Positions 1-8,606 are shown, counted from the stretch's first letter. The stretch: DNA of 42,487 bases from JBEIQE01 sp040376705 (GCA_040376705.1 JBEIQE010000016.1:1-42487); one strand, 5' to 3'. The notes: generated from the sequence alone by a model not told the origin. Translations and numbers: made by a program.

Positions 1-1234
1 CAATCCCCGGGTTAGGGCCGGGGGAGATGGGGCCGGGGTTGCGGATACCGCCGCCTGCAACTGAAATACTGCCAGAGCCAGTATTAGCCTGCGGCAGGGT
101 GATGAGCGGCTCGACCTTGCAGTCGGCCAGCACGGCAAAAGCGCGGGTGGTATCGGTGAGGATGATCGAGCCAGCAGGCACGGCCACCAGCGGTTTGTTG
201 TTCAGGTTAACTCGGCAATTACCCGCCGCATCGCGTCCGGCGGCGGTGATGTTGCCTTGTGGCGATGTGGGTAGCAGGCCGGGTTGGTGCCACCATTCGC
301 CTGTGAGGGCGGTTGCCGTGCCAGCTGGCTGCGGCGCCTGTAGTATAAGCGCAGTATTATCATCCATATGGCCAGCAAATACCCGTGCCATGCCTATGCT
401 CATACGCAGGCTCTCGTCCACTACAACCGCCTTACCCGGATAAACCTGCACAGCAGATGTAGGTGGCGTACCAGGAAGTGGAATAATCGGCCCGCCATGC
501 AGCATGCGCATAATATGCGCAGTCTCGCCTGGGTTATTGTTCTTGATAGCCAGATCGGCCATCAGCTTATCTATACTTGCAAGTAACTCGGTTGCGCTAT
601 CAAAGCGGGTGGCAGGGCCGTTCAGTGGTTGTGTTGTATCGCGTGTAACAGTGACCAGCGGCAGGAGTTTACATTTAGGTGACACATGCCAGAATGTGCG
701 GTTATCGAGAATAAGGCCAGCATGAATTGGCATTTTAATACCGTTGATGATGCAGCCCTCTTCACGCCATGCTGCTGTACTTGGCATGGGCACGTAAATG
801 GGACGAATACTTATAGGATCGACCTGAGCAGGAAGTAGCCCAGGTATGGTTGCCCAGCCTGTAGTAGATGTCGTGGCTATTGTTGCTGCTGCTGGTGAAG
901 GTGTAGGAGCAGGAGTGGGCGGTTTCGCACCCAAGCGAAATGGTGCCGTATTATCCTGTGCAGTAGCATTGCCCTGTGCATCTATCAGGTATGGCTTCAT
1001 CTTGCAGTCGTTCTGCATGATATGAGCCCAACCTTTTTGTATGGCAATTCTTTTTGCCTCAGCTTGATCCGTCCCAATGATATTGCCGGGGCGGATGATG
1101 CCAGAAATAGTTTGGCAGGGCTTGTCTTCCAGCGGCCCCTGTCCGGGGAGTGAGGGAAAGGTTTGCGCGGCTGCAGGCGTGGTGCAGAGGGCGGCGAAGA
1201 GGCCGGTAAGGCTGGCGATATGGCTGAGTTGCAT
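1..1234 (-). CDS. Secreted cysteine-pair repeat protein, C-terminus cut off by window edge
   Basis: Reading frame on the minus strand open from the ATG at 1234 to base 1, so 411 residues are visible and the end is missing. The N-terminus is a clear signal peptide ending in a PAAAQ-type cleavage site near residue 24. After a proline/alanine-rich linker (about residues 105-125) the chain is polar with few charged stretches. By eye there are at least two, probably three, similar modules that start with a Cys, contain a Pro-x-x-G turn, and end in a CK-x-x-PL strand (the second Cys about 30-35 residues after the first). This suggests small beta modules closed by disulfides in the periplasm or outside the cell. 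I do not recognise the family. A one-TM protein and a bactofilin lie upstream on the same strand (51 bp gap), so it may belong to an envelope operon. Confidence 0.75.
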   Translation of the reverse strand, partial: MQLSHIASLTGLFAALCTTPAAAQTFPSLPGQGPLEDKPCQTISGIIRPGNIIGTDQAEAKRIAIQKGWAHIMQNDCKMKPYLIDAQGNATAQDNTAPFRLGAKPPTPAPTPSPAAATIATTSTTGWATIPGLLPAQVDPISIRPIYVPMPSTAAWREEGCIINGIKMPIHAGLILDNRTFWHVSPKCKLLPLVTVTRDTTQPLNGPATRFDSATELLASIDKLMADLAIKNNNPGETAHIMRMLHGGPIIPLPGTPPTSAVQVYPGKAVVVDESLRMSIGMARVFAGHMDDNTALILQAPQPAGTATALTGEWWHQPGLLPTSPQGNITAAGRDAAGNCRVNLNNKPLVAVPAGSIILTDTTRAFAVLADCKVEPLITLPQANTGSGSISVAGGGIRNPGPISPGPNPGI

Positions 1235-1285
1235 GCGGTGTTTATAATAAAACCGCACATTGTATTTCAAGTTGAATCGCTTTGG

Positions 1286-1780
1286 TTAACGTACTGCTGC
1301 AAGGCGCAGGGTTTTAAGGCAGTCACGGTCGAGGGCTTCGCTGCCTGCGCTGTCGTGGCGGCTGCTGCGTTCACGGATTTCGGCATGGGTAACCGTGTCA
1401 TAGACATAAACATCGAGCACGCAATTATCGCTGCGGTATTGCCAGACTTCGGCGGGTGGTTCGTGCCGCACCATAATGGGTGTGCCCAGCAGGTTGCGCG
1501 TGGCAATAGCGCTGCTGCCAATCAGATCGGCCGCGAGGGCCGGAATTTCGTTATGGGCGAGGAGGTGGGTTGCGGGTTTACCAATTACGCCGGTGAGTGC
1601 CAGCACAAGGCTGACAAAGCCGCAGAGGATAACGGCTAAACAAACGATAAAGGCAGGCGACGGATGCTCCTGCCATTGCTGCCTAAAAGGAACAGGCCGC
1701 CTCGCCCAGCGGCGTGCGGCCTGTTGCCATAACTCTGAATAGAGTGGAGCTGGGGCGTATTTGGCCTCAGGCTTCCGCAC
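1286..1780 (-). CDS. Single-TM membrane protein with W-Y-C motif, unknown function
   Basis: 164 residues with a GTG start that overlaps the end of the bactofilin gene by 14 bp, so translation is probably coupled. Residues 1-45 are basic and cytoplasmic in appearance, one membrane helix follows (about 46-66), and the rest would face the periplasm. The outer part holds a stretch reading EVWQYRSDNCVLDVYVY near residues 112-128. This resembles the conserved core of small alphaproteobacterial lipoprotein-like proteins related in pattern to SmpA/OmlA, but I cannot prove homology. There is no lipobox, since anchoring is by the TM helix. The bactofilin neighbour suggests a cell-envelope role, which is inference only. 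Confidence 0.7.
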   Translation of the reverse strand: MRKPEAKYAPAPLYSELWQQAARRWARRPVPFRQQWQEHPSPAFIVCLAVILCGFVSLVLALTGVIGKPATHLLAHNEIPALAADLIGSSAIATRNLLGTPIMVRHEPPAEVWQYRSDNCVLDVYVYDTVTHAEIRERSSRHDSAGSEALDRDCLKTLRLAAVR

Positions 1781-2456
1781 TCATCGGCATGCGCGAGTTC
1801 TGCTCGGTCGCATTCTCCTTGGTGGTTTTCTGGGCGCTGGCGGGCAGTACCTTCAGTTCACCAACGATACGGCCACCGGCTTCAACCTCGAGCTCGCCAT
1901 AAGACAGCGTGCCTTCGATGATGCCTGTCGAACGCAGCTTGAGGCGGCCACGAACGGTGAGGCTGCCTTCGAACTTGCCGGCGATGTCGGCTTCGTCGAT
2001 TTCGACCGAACCCTTGAAGTGACCGGCTTCGGTGATTTCGAGGTGACGGCCATCGCGCAGAGTGGCTTCGATGTTACCTTCAACAACGAGGATGTCGCAG
2101 GCGGTGATGTCACCTGAGAGCGAAATCTCGCGGCCAACGATCAGCTTGCGCATGCCGGTTGATTCGGCTGAGGCTTCAGGCGCGCCACCGACTCTACGGG
2201 GCATAACGCCAGGAATACCGCCAAAGCGGCTAACCGGCAGCTCGGCAGCCTTAACCGGCGCAGGAGCAGCAGCATTGTTACCAATGGTGCGGGGCATGAG
2301 AGACTGCATGGCAGCCGGAGCGGCAGCAGCAGGAGCAGCGGCCTGAGCCTGCTGCTGGGGCTGCGATGTCTGCTGGGGGGCAGCGCGCAGCGGCAGCTCG
2401 TTCATCTGGTTGTCGGAAGCCTGCAGGCCTGAAACGGGATTGTTGCGACGGAACAT
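1767..2456 (-). CDS. Bactofilin (polymer-forming cytoskeletal protein)
   Basis: 229 residues from the ATG at 2456, which has an AAGAGGG ribosome site at good spacing. An earlier ATG at 2501 is in frame but lacks one. The N-terminal 100 residues are disordered and rich in Gln, Ala and Pro. Residues about 105-210 form the bactofilin (DUF583) domain, a right-handed beta-helix with short repeating strands such as GNIEATLRDGRHLEI, GHFKGSVEIDEADIAG, GSLTVRGRLKL and GTLSYGELEVEAGGRIVGEL. Bactofilins assemble without nucleotide into membrane-associated filaments that place cell-wall enzymes, stalk proteins or polar machinery. No M23 peptidase gene, a frequent partner, is visible here. The downstream one-TM protein overlaps it and may be a client. 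The family call is firm, the particular role unknown. Confidence 0.93.
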   Translation of the reverse strand: MFRRNNPVSGLQASDNQMNELPLRAAPQQTSQPQQQAQAAAPAAAAPAAMQSLMPRTIGNNAAAPAPVKAAELPVSRFGGIPGVMPRRVGGAPEASAESTGMRKLIVGREISLSGDITACDILVVEGNIEATLRDGRHLEITEAGHFKGSVEIDEADIAGKFEGSLTVRGRLKLRSTGIIEGTLSYGELEVEAGGRIVGELKVLPASAQKTTKENATEQNSRMPMSAEA

Positions 2457-2542
2457 CGATAGCCCTCTTGAAAGCTGATAACTGATAGCGTCACGGATCA
2501 ACCGCCGCCTTTAGACAGACTCCGGTAGCACGTCCGCACCCC

Positions 2543-3247
2543 CTAGGGCAAGCGCTTGTGCGCAAGCTTGCCAAGTGCCTGACGGAGTGGGCCATTTGGC
2601 CGCCGCTCCAGCCGGTGCAACATCACCCCGGTGGCCAGAATCGGAGCCAGAAGGTTAAGGCCGGGAATCAGGAAGAAAACCGCCAATTGCCCGCCGGTTT
2701 TGAATAAACCCCAGCGCTCCTGGCTGTAAAGCGCGTCGGCCTCAGCCAGCGGCAGGTGCCGCAAGGCCAGGGCATAGTAATATTCCTGCGCCAACAGCTT
2801 GGCGTTAACCACCACATAAACCACAATATTAACCACCGGAATGAGGTAAAACGGCAGGGCGATGAGGTTGTAAAGCGCCGCCCGCCACAGGGTGCGCATA
2901 GACAATATAAGCGCATCCGCCCAATCGGCTGCTTTGGCCGCTGGCAGCTCGGGGTAATGCTGTTGCTCGATACGATTGGCCAATGGCTCTAAAAACAGGC
3001 AGGCAATCGCGGTCATGGTAATGGGAAAGAGGAACCAGCCCAGCACCAGCATAAGGGCGCCGCTGGTATAGCTGGCCAGCAGTTGTAGCCAGCTGTTGTC
3101 TATCATATCGCTTTGGCTTACGCCCCAGCTGGCGAGTTTGGCCAAGCCCATGAAGAGGGCCAGCGTTGTGGCAAAGCTGAAAGCCAGCACAAAAAGCGTG
3201 AAAGGCTGGCGCAGGGCGCTGAGGGCAAGTTTTAGGTCGTTGAACAT
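2543..3247 (-). CDS. EI24-domain (CysZ-like) inner membrane protein
   Basis: 234 residues with about four to six hydrophobic segments and a short basic N-terminus (MFNDLKLALSALRQPFTLF), the typical opening of EI24/CysZ family proteins. The segment QHYPELPAAKAADWADALILSMRTLWRA, described here only in outline, matches the cytoplasmic amphipathic stretch of that family. The next part, with AQEYYYALALRHLP and PGLNLLAPILATGVMLHRL, matches its conserved tail. CysZ of enteric bacteria brings sulfate into the cell. In alphaproteobacteria this family is usually only annotated as EI24 domain protein and its substrate is not established, so I do not assign sulfate transport. It is divergent from the PfkB kinase gene at 3297 with about 50 bp between the starts. 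Confidence 0.8.
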   Translation of the reverse strand: MFNDLKLALSALRQPFTLFVLAFSFATTLALFMGLAKLASWGVSQSDMIDNSWLQLLASYTSGALMLVLGWFLFPITMTAIACLFLEPLANRIEQQHYPELPAAKAADWADALILSMRTLWRAALYNLIALPFYLIPVVNIVVYVVVNAKLLAQEYYYALALRHLPLAEADALYSQERWGLFKTGGQLAVFFLIPGLNLLAPILATGVMLHRLERRPNGPLRQALGKLAHKRLP

Positions 3248-3296
3248 AATTGCGCACTAACCTATATATCCTGCCTGAATAAACAAGGAGCAGGTT

Positions 3297-4289
3297 ATGA
3301 GCGAGCAGAAGCTGGATGTAGTCGGTCTGGGTAACGCACTGGTTGACGTCGTCACTAATGTGCATGAGGCCTTCATTGCAGCCAACGGCCTCAACAAGGG
3401 CGCCATGACCCTGATTGACGCTGCCCGTGCGATTGAACTCTACAAGGTTATGCCCGCTGCCAAAGAGAGCTCGGGTGGTTCGGGTGCCAATACTATTGCA
3501 GCGCTCGCCTCGCTGGGCAGCCGCACCGGTTTTGTTGGCCGTATCGGCAAAGATTCGCTTGGCGATGTCTTCGCGCATGATATCCGCGCGCAGGGCGTTG
3601 TATTTGGCGATGCTGGCCGCGATGCTACCGAGCCCACCGGCCGCTGCCTTATTGTAGTAACGCCGGATGCCGAGCGCACCATGAACACCTCACTCGCTGC
3701 CAACGTAAACTTCAGCGTGGCTGACCTGCCGAAAGAGCTGATCCAGTCGGCCAAGGTTGTGTATCTTGAGGGTTATCTCTACGACCAGCCAGCTGCCAAA
3801 GCCGCGTTTGAGCAGGCAGCTGCCTGGGCGCGTGAAGCCGGTAATGAAGTGGCCCTTACCCTGTCTGACAGCTTCTGCGTACAGCGTCACCGCGATGACT
3901 TCCGCAAGTTGGTGAAGAACGTCGATATCCTTTTCGCGAACGAGCATGAAATCATGGCGCTTTATGAAGTGACAGATTTTGAATCCGCCGCCAAGCTTGC
4001 TGCGTCGGAAGTTAAGCTCGCCGTGCTCACCCGCAGTGCCAAGGGCGCCGCGATTATCACCAAGGGCCAGGATGTGGTTATTGCTGCCGAGCCTGTGGCC
4101 AAGGTGGTTGACCTCACCGGTGCAGGTGATGCTTTCGCAGCTGGTTTCTTGCATGGTTATACCAGTGGCATGTCACTCGCTGAATCGGGCCGTATTGCTG
4201 CGCTCTGTGCCAGTGAGGTGATCAGCCATTTCGGTGCGCGCCCTGAAGTGAAGCTCAGCGACTTCGTGGCACAGCGCAAGGCCGCTTAA
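3297..4289 (+). CDS. PfkB-family kinase, adenosine kinase type
   Basis: 330 residues, ATG preceded by AAGGAGC. The fold is PfkB/ribokinase. The N-terminal substrate region has GLGNALVDVV, the glycine motif SGGSGANTIAALASLG lies near residue 60, and the C-terminal PfkB signature VDLTGAGDAFAAGFL (about 259-273) carries the GAGD anion hole and catalytic Asp. The overall pattern (NALVD start, lid segment with NKGAMTLID) is that of the adenosine kinase-like subgroup common in alphaproteobacteria, which phosphorylates adenosine or a related nucleoside/sugar with ATP in the cytoplasm. The exact substrate cannot be read from sequence. A second, more diverged copy lies at 5729. Its stop codon overlaps the stop of the convergent membrane protein gene (shared TTAA). 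Confidence 0.88.
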   Translation: MSEQKLDVVGLGNALVDVVTNVHEAFIAANGLNKGAMTLIDAARAIELYKVMPAAKESSGGSGANTIAALASLGSRTGFVGRIGKDSLGDVFAHDIRAQGVVFGDAGRDATEPTGRCLIVVTPDAERTMNTSLAANVNFSVADLPKELIQSAKVVYLEGYLYDQPAAKAAFEQAAAWAREAGNEVALTLSDSFCVQRHRDDFRKLVKNVDILFANEHEIMALYEVTDFESAAKLAASEVKLAVLTRSAKGAAIITKGQDVVIAAEPVAKVVDLTGAGDAFAAGFLHGYTSGMSLAESGRIAALCASEVISHFGARPEVKLSDFVAQRKAA

Positions 4290-5272
4290 TTCTCAAGCTG
4301 TTGTTTCAGCTCGGCGGCTATCTCGGTCAGTTTGGCCGGGTTGGCGCGCTTGTATAAGGCAAGGGCTGTTTTAAGGTCGGGCATATGCTTGAGCCTGCCT
4401 TCAGCCAGCAGGGCGCAGGTACGCTCGCACAGGCCCTTCAGGTCAGAGTGGCTGAACTGGCCCGAGCGCGTCATCAATGCCGCTTTCTGCATCATCTCCA
4501 TCGGCCCCATCAACGCATCTGGCGTGGGCAAGGCTTTGGTACGGCCAGCCGCCTGAATGATCTCGGCCGTGAGGGCCACATAAATGCCCGTATCGCTTTC
4601 AATCAGCCGTACCGGTGCCGGCGCAGCGTTGGGCACTGTCTTTTTAGCAGGCGCGGTATTATCAACCGCCACCTTCAGGTTACCGCGCGGTTTTTTGGCA
4701 GCAGGCATCTTTACTGCATTCGGGCTCTTCTGCCAGCTGCCACGCAAACGCATACCGATAATCAGGAAGCACAGGCTGCTCAGACCCAGCACAACGACAG
4801 CGCCCGCACGGGTGCAGTTAATGTAGAGCTGAATGATGGTGTTATCCGAATGTAGCTGCATATACCGCAGCAGGCATAACGCTGTCAGGAACAGGACACT
4901 GCCGCTGAACCACCAGATATGCTCAGGGCGCTTGACTGGCCCATAGGCCTCATCCAGCAGGCGCAGCTGCTCGAGCTTGAGGCGCATCATGGGAAATACA
5001 TTCAGCAGACCGGGCAGAAACAGCAGCAGGAAGACAGTATAAATACCGCTTTCACTTATGCTTGGTTCAAGCCCGGCCCAGTAGAAAATAGGCGATGTAA
5101 CCGGATGGAAGATGTTGTGGAAGAACTCGAGGACCTTATTGTCGAAACTGGAGATCAGGTTGAACAGGAAATAAAGCAGACCAGTGCCGAAATAGGCCAG
5201 TAAACAGGCCTTGATGGCGAGGCCAAAATATTGCCCCGGCGTGCTGGGCGGCGTGTAGTAAACTATTCTCAC
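4286..5272 (-). CDS. Polytopic membrane protein with basic linker and helical tail, unknown function
   Basis: 328 residues, GTG start whose bases overlap the TGA of the upstream SMR transporter (GTGA), so the two are translated as a coupled pair. About four membrane helices fall in residues 15-185. A Lys/Ala/Pro-rich linker (about 190-220) follows, then a soluble alpha-helical domain of about 100 residues at the C-terminus ending in ELKQQLEN. The soluble tail contains several short helices with a CERTCALLAEG stretch. I do not recognise a family. Co-translation with a small multidrug/guanidinium-type exporter hints at a shared condition of expression but not at a shared reaction. Confidence 0.75.
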   Translation of the reverse strand: MRIVYYTPPSTPGQYFGLAIKACLLAYFGTGLLYFLFNLISSFDNKVLEFFHNIFHPVTSPIFYWAGLEPSISESGIYTVFLLLFLPGLLNVFPMMRLKLEQLRLLDEAYGPVKRPEHIWWFSGSVLFLTALCLLRYMQLHSDNTIIQLYINCTRAGAVVVLGLSSLCFLIIGMRLRGSWQKSPNAVKMPAAKKPRGNLKVAVDNTAPAKKTVPNAAPAPVRLIESDTGIYVALTAEIIQAAGRTKALPTPDALMGPMEMMQKAALMTRSGQFSHSDLKGLCERTCALLAEGRLKHMPDLKTALALYKRANPAKLTEIAAELKQQLEN

Positions 5273-5640
5273 AAGCTGCTATCCGAAACCAGTTTAAGGC
5301 CGATGATGCCTGCAACAATCAGGGCAATACAAATAAACCGTAAGAGCGTAGCAGGCTCGTTATACATGAAAATGCCAATCGCCACCGCGCCCACAGCGCC
5401 AATACCTACCCAAATGGCATAGGCGGTGCCCATGGGCAGGCCCTTCATGGCCATGGCCAGAAGGCCGGTGGAGCAGAGCGCGAGCGGAATGGTGGCCAGC
5501 GTGGGCCATAGGCGGGTGTAGCCGTCGGTCATTTTCAGGGTCCAGATCCACGCAATCTCGAAAGCGCCGGCCACAAGTAGCAGGGCCCAGGCGTAGCGGG
5601 TGGCATATGTTGAGATAAAGGCAGGCAGGTCGGTAGGCAT
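5269..5640 (-). CDS. sugE: Small multidrug resistance (SMR) family exporter, Gdx/SugE-like
   Basis: 123 residues, four membrane helices. The essential Glu of SMR proteins is present in the first helix (GAFEIAW, E28), followed by the Gdx/SugE-type sequence W-x-LK-x-TDGYTRLWPT. The segment GLPMGTAYAIWVGIGAVGAV in helix 3 carries the family's conserved GTAYA-W-GIG pattern. Members work as dual-topology antiparallel dimers in the inner membrane. The Gdx subgroup exports guanidinium in exchange for protons, while others export quaternary ammonium compounds. The pattern favours Gdx, but the upstream 90 bp shows no ykkC-type guanidine riboswitch that I can recognise. The N-terminus is about 12 residues longer than usual. 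The gene overlaps the next membrane protein by 4 nt. Confidence 0.88.
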   Translation of the reverse strand: MPTDLPAFISTYATRYAWALLLVAGAFEIAWIWTLKMTDGYTRLWPTLATIPLALCSTGLLAMAMKGLPMGTAYAIWVGIGAVGAVAIGIFMYNEPATLLRFICIALIVAGIIGLKLVSDSSL

Positions 5641-5664
5641 AAGTACAGATTAACATATTCCGGC

Positions 5665-5693
5665 TTGCAAACAACCAGCGCAACGCCCTAGTT
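5665..5693 (+). promoter_or_regulatory. Putative sigma-70 type promoter of the second PfkB kinase
   Basis: TTGCAA (5665-5670) and CTAGTT (5688-5693) are separated by 17 bp and lie 36 bp before the ATG at 5729. The -10 is weak, so this is a pattern match only. Confidence 0.35.
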
Positions 5694-5728
5694 TACGGGA
5701 ATAATTTACAGGGTGGGCGGGAGAACGC

Positions 5729-6745
5729 ATGTTCAGATATCACGTAGCTGCACTGGGTCAGGCCATGATGGACCTGCAAGCCCCTGTTAGTGAATCTCTG
5801 CTCGCAGCTTATGGAATGGAAAAGGGTGGGCATCAGCTCATCGATCAGCCGCGCATGATTGACCTACGCAACAGCCTGTTCAACGACCTGCGCAATATCG
5901 ATAAGCCTGAAGTGCAGGTGACGCGCGGCGGTTCTGCCGCCAATACGCTGGGTGTTATTGCAGCGCTGGGCGGTAAAACCGTATTTCTCAGCCGCTTCGG
6001 GGCCGATCAACTGGGTGATGACTACATCAAGCAGCTGCAGCGCGAAGGCGTGCGCTGCCGTGGCCCTAAGGATCATGACCTGCTGCACGGCTGCAGCCTG
6101 ATTGCCATTACGCCGGATGGCGAGCGCACCATGAACACATTCATCGGCGCCAGCGGCAATCTGCAGCCCGGTGATGTACTATTTGGTGCGGTGGCCGAAG
6201 CCAAAATCCTGCACAGCGAAGCTTACCTGCTCGATTATCCGGCCGCGACTGAAGCTTATAATCAGGCTGCACACCGCGCCCGTAAGTCTGGCCGCGAGGT
6301 TTCATTCGCGCTCTCGGCGCAGCATTGCATCGAGCGCCATCGTGAACAGATTCTCGAGGCTGTAAGCGCTAAAGGCTCAGCCGATATTTTCTTTGCCAAC
6401 GAGGCCGAGGCCAAGGCGCTCTATGCGACCGATGATTTTAACGAGGTGGTGGCCCGCACCGCGCAAACCGGCAAGCTGGGCGTACTTACACAAGGCGCTG
6501 CTGGCGCGACCATTGTTCTAGGTAATCAGCGTGTGCATGTGCCCGCACAGCGCGTACCTCTGGTCGATACCATTGGCTTGGGCGATGCGTTTGCGGGCGG
6601 CTTTTTGCATTACTATGCCAACGGCCACAAGCTCGAGACCTGCGGCAAAGCGGGCGCTATATGCGCTGCTAATGTAGCAGGGCAGGCGGGGGCCAAACCC
6701 TTGCGCCTGAAGAGTTATATCAAGGCGCGTTTGCCGCAGGCTTAG
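5729..6745 (+). CDS. PfkB-family kinase, diverged paralogue of the gene at 3297
   Basis: 338 residues, ATG with GGGAG upstream. It has the same architecture as the kinase at 3297: ALGQAMMDL at the N-terminus keeps the substrate-binding Asp, RGGSAANTLGVIAALGG is the glycine motif (about residues 66-82), and VDTIGLGDAFAGGFLHYY (about 278-295) holds the catalytic Asp. Here the usual GAGD reads GLGD, which alters the anion-hole loop but keeps the base. The central region also shares MNT-F(I)GA and the NEAEAKALY pattern of adenosine kinase-like enzymes. It is probably active on a sugar or nucleoside different from the first copy, and the substrate cannot be named. Its 3' end overlaps the convergent solute-binding protein gene by 26 bp. 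Confidence 0.85.
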   Translation: MFRYHVAALGQAMMDLQAPVSESLLAAYGMEKGGHQLIDQPRMIDLRNSLFNDLRNIDKPEVQVTRGGSAANTLGVIAALGGKTVFLSRFGADQLGDDYIKQLQREGVRCRGPKDHDLLHGCSLIAITPDGERTMNTFIGASGNLQPGDVLFGAVAEAKILHSEAYLLDYPAATEAYNQAAHRARKSGREVSFALSAQHCIERHREQILEAVSAKGSADIFFANEAEAKALYATDDFNEVVARTAQTGKLGVLTQGAAGATIVLGNQRVHVPAQRVPLVDTIGLGDAFAGGFLHYYANGHKLETCGKAGAICAANVAGQAGAKPLRLKSYIKARLPQA

Positions 6746-8501
6746 CCCACCAGGTTTGTTCCGGCAGTACGCCATACACCGGCGTTATCTCGGGCCGTGC
6801 CAGCGTATTGCGGTGGGCTACCAGATCGCGGCCCAGATAGTACAGCGGCGCTACGTAGTGGCCCCACATGATCACGCGGTCGAGTGCTTTAGCTCTGCCC
6901 ACCAGCTGCTCGCGCGAGGTGGAGGCGGCAATTGAGCTGGCCAGCGCATCCACCACCGGGTTTTTAATACCGGCGTAGTTGCGACTGCCTTGTGTATCCG
7001 CCGCAGCGCTGCCCCAGTAGTAGACCTGCTCATTGCCGGGCGAGAGGGTGGAGGCCCAGAAGTTGATGGTCACATCATAATCAAATTCACTCGCGCGGGC
7101 CTGATACTGCGCACTATCCACCGTACGGATATTAGCTGTAATGCCAAGGCGTTTGAGGCTACGGGCATATTCAAGCGCAATCTTTTCATCATCCGCACTG
7201 GTGAGCAGGATCTCGAAGGTAAAGGGCTTGCCGTTCTTCTGCATCACGCCGTTCTGCAGCGTCCAGCCTGCCGTTTTGAACAGGTCAATCGCGCGGCGGT
7301 AATTCTCGCGCATACCGCCGGGGCCAGAAGCATCGGTACTCGGCAGGGCAAAAGGTGTAGTGAACAAGGCTGCAGGCAGTTGTGCTTTAAATGGCGTAAG
7401 CGCCGCCAGTTCATCGCCTTCTGGCAGGCCTGTGGATGCCAGTTCCGAGTTGGGATAAATGCTGCTCGAACGGCGGTAAATACCACCAAACAGGGCTTTG
7501 TTCATCCACTCAAAATCAAGCGCATGCGTCAGTGCATCGCGTACGCGCACATCGCTAAACATCTCGCGGCGGGTGTTGAAGATAAAGCCGCGCAGCGGCT
7601 CAGGCCGCTGGTTGCGGGCTTCAAGCCTGATGATTTCGCCGCTCGTAACAGCCGGTACGTTATAACCGCTCAGCCATTTTACCGGGTCGTTCTCGCGGCG
7701 CAAATCGTAGGCACCGGCTTTGAAGGCCTCGAGCGCTACATCATCATCGCGATAATAATCATAGGTAATGGTCTCGAAATTCCATTGGCCCTTGTTGAAA
7801 GCCAAGTTGTTACCCCAGTAGTTACTATCGCGCGTATAGGTGAGCTTGCGGCCCGCATCTACCGCGCTCAGCTTATATGGCCCGCTGGTGGTGGGCACAT
7901 CCAGCGATGGTGCGCTGATGTCTTTACCCTGCCACCACGCTTTGCACAGAATGGGCATAAGGCCCATGATCAGCGGCATTTCGCGGTCACCACCGCCGGT
8001 CATATCAAACTCAAAGCGTACGACGTTACCGGTGGCAACCGCGCTGGTTACCTTTTTGTAGTACGTGCGGTGGTTAGGGCGGCCCTTGTCGCGCAGCTGC
8101 TGCCAGCTGAAGAGTACATCATCCGCCGTAATCGGCGTGCCATCGTTCCAACGCGCGGTGCTGCGTATGGTAAATTCAACCCAGCTGCGGTCGGGGGGTG
8201 TTTTTACATCCTCGGCAATCAGGCCGTAGAGCGCAAAGGGCTCATCCCAGCTGCGGCCCAAAAGGCTTTCACCCGTTAGCGTAAAGCCGGTGCCGCGGTT
8301 GCCACGTACGCTATAGGGGTTGAGGTTATCAAAACTGCCGCTCATGGCGAGGCGCAGCGTACCGCCCTTGGGCGCATCCGGATTCACATATTCCAGCTGG
8401 GTAAAATCCGGCCCGTATTTGGGCGTGCCATGCATGGAGATTGTAGGCTCGGCTTGCGCCGGAATCGCTAATAATAACAAGAAGACAGTGAGTAAACGCA
8501 T
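6720..8501 (-). CDS. Periplasmic solute-binding protein of a peptide ABC transporter, YejA-like
   Basis: 593 residues from the ATG at 8501, giving an ideal signal peptide (MRLLTVFLLLLAIPAQA). An in-frame ATG at 8519 would add six residues. The mature protein opens with ISMHGTPKYGPDFTQLEYVNPDAPKGG, described in outline, the hallmark of the YejA branch of family 5 (SBP_bac_5) binding proteins. It continues with the family signature W-DGTPITADDVLFSWQ near residue 120 and the FNTRREMFSDVRVRDAL segment. YejA-type proteins bind oligopeptides (in enteric bacteria microcin C) and hand them to the YejBEF permease. No permease or ATPase gene is adjacent, so it either serves a distant transporter or has a binding role of its own. 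The family call is firm, the ligand unknown. Confidence 0.92.
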   Translation of the reverse strand: MRLLTVFLLLLAIPAQAEPTISMHGTPKYGPDFTQLEYVNPDAPKGGTLRLAMSGSFDNLNPYSVRGNRGTGFTLTGESLLGRSWDEPFALYGLIAEDVKTPPDRSWVEFTIRSTARWNDGTPITADDVLFSWQQLRDKGRPNHRTYYKKVTSAVATGNVVRFEFDMTGGGDREMPLIMGLMPILCKAWWQGKDISAPSLDVPTTSGPYKLSAVDAGRKLTYTRDSNYWGNNLAFNKGQWNFETITYDYYRDDDVALEAFKAGAYDLRRENDPVKWLSGYNVPAVTSGEIIRLEARNQRPEPLRGFIFNTRREMFSDVRVRDALTHALDFEWMNKALFGGIYRRSSSIYPNSELASTGLPEGDELAALTPFKAQLPAALFTTPFALPSTDASGPGGMRENYRRAIDLFKTAGWTLQNGVMQKNGKPFTFEILLTSADDEKIALEYARSLKRLGITANIRTVDSAQYQARASEFDYDVTINFWASTLSPGNEQVYYWGSAAADTQGSRNYAGIKNPVVDALASSIAASTSREQLVGRAKALDRVIMWGHYVAPLYYLGRDLVAHRNTLARPEITPVYGVLPEQTWWAKPAANAP

Positions 8502-8552
8502 GGCTGCAATGTCCTGCATGTGGGCGTAATCCGCAAGTTAAGAATTTCGTAT

Positions 8553-8581
8553 TTGCGCTCGATATGCGAGAGGCGTTATAT
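8553..8581 (+). promoter_or_regulatory. Putative promoter for the small protein at 8607
   Basis: TTGCGC (8553-8558), a 17 bp spacer and TTATAT (8576-8581) stand 26 bp before a strong ribosome site. Pattern match only. Confidence 0.4.
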
Positions 8582-8606
8582 CGCAGGTGAAACAGGAGAC
8601 TTTAAA

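Noticed and set aside
997..1260. Minus-strand 87-codon frame
   Set aside because: Another minus-strand frame starting at 1234 has a signal peptide and stays open to the window edge; this one is in a different frame without pattern.
5641..5728. Guanidine (ykkC-type) riboswitch for the Gdx-like exporter
   Set aside because: The 88 bp before the gene are too short and show none of the conserved riboswitch pairings.
6990..8279. 429-codon plus-strand open frame opposite the solute-binding protein gene
   Set aside because: It is the antisense shadow of a well-supported family 5 binding protein; the translation has no domain pattern and no ribosome site.
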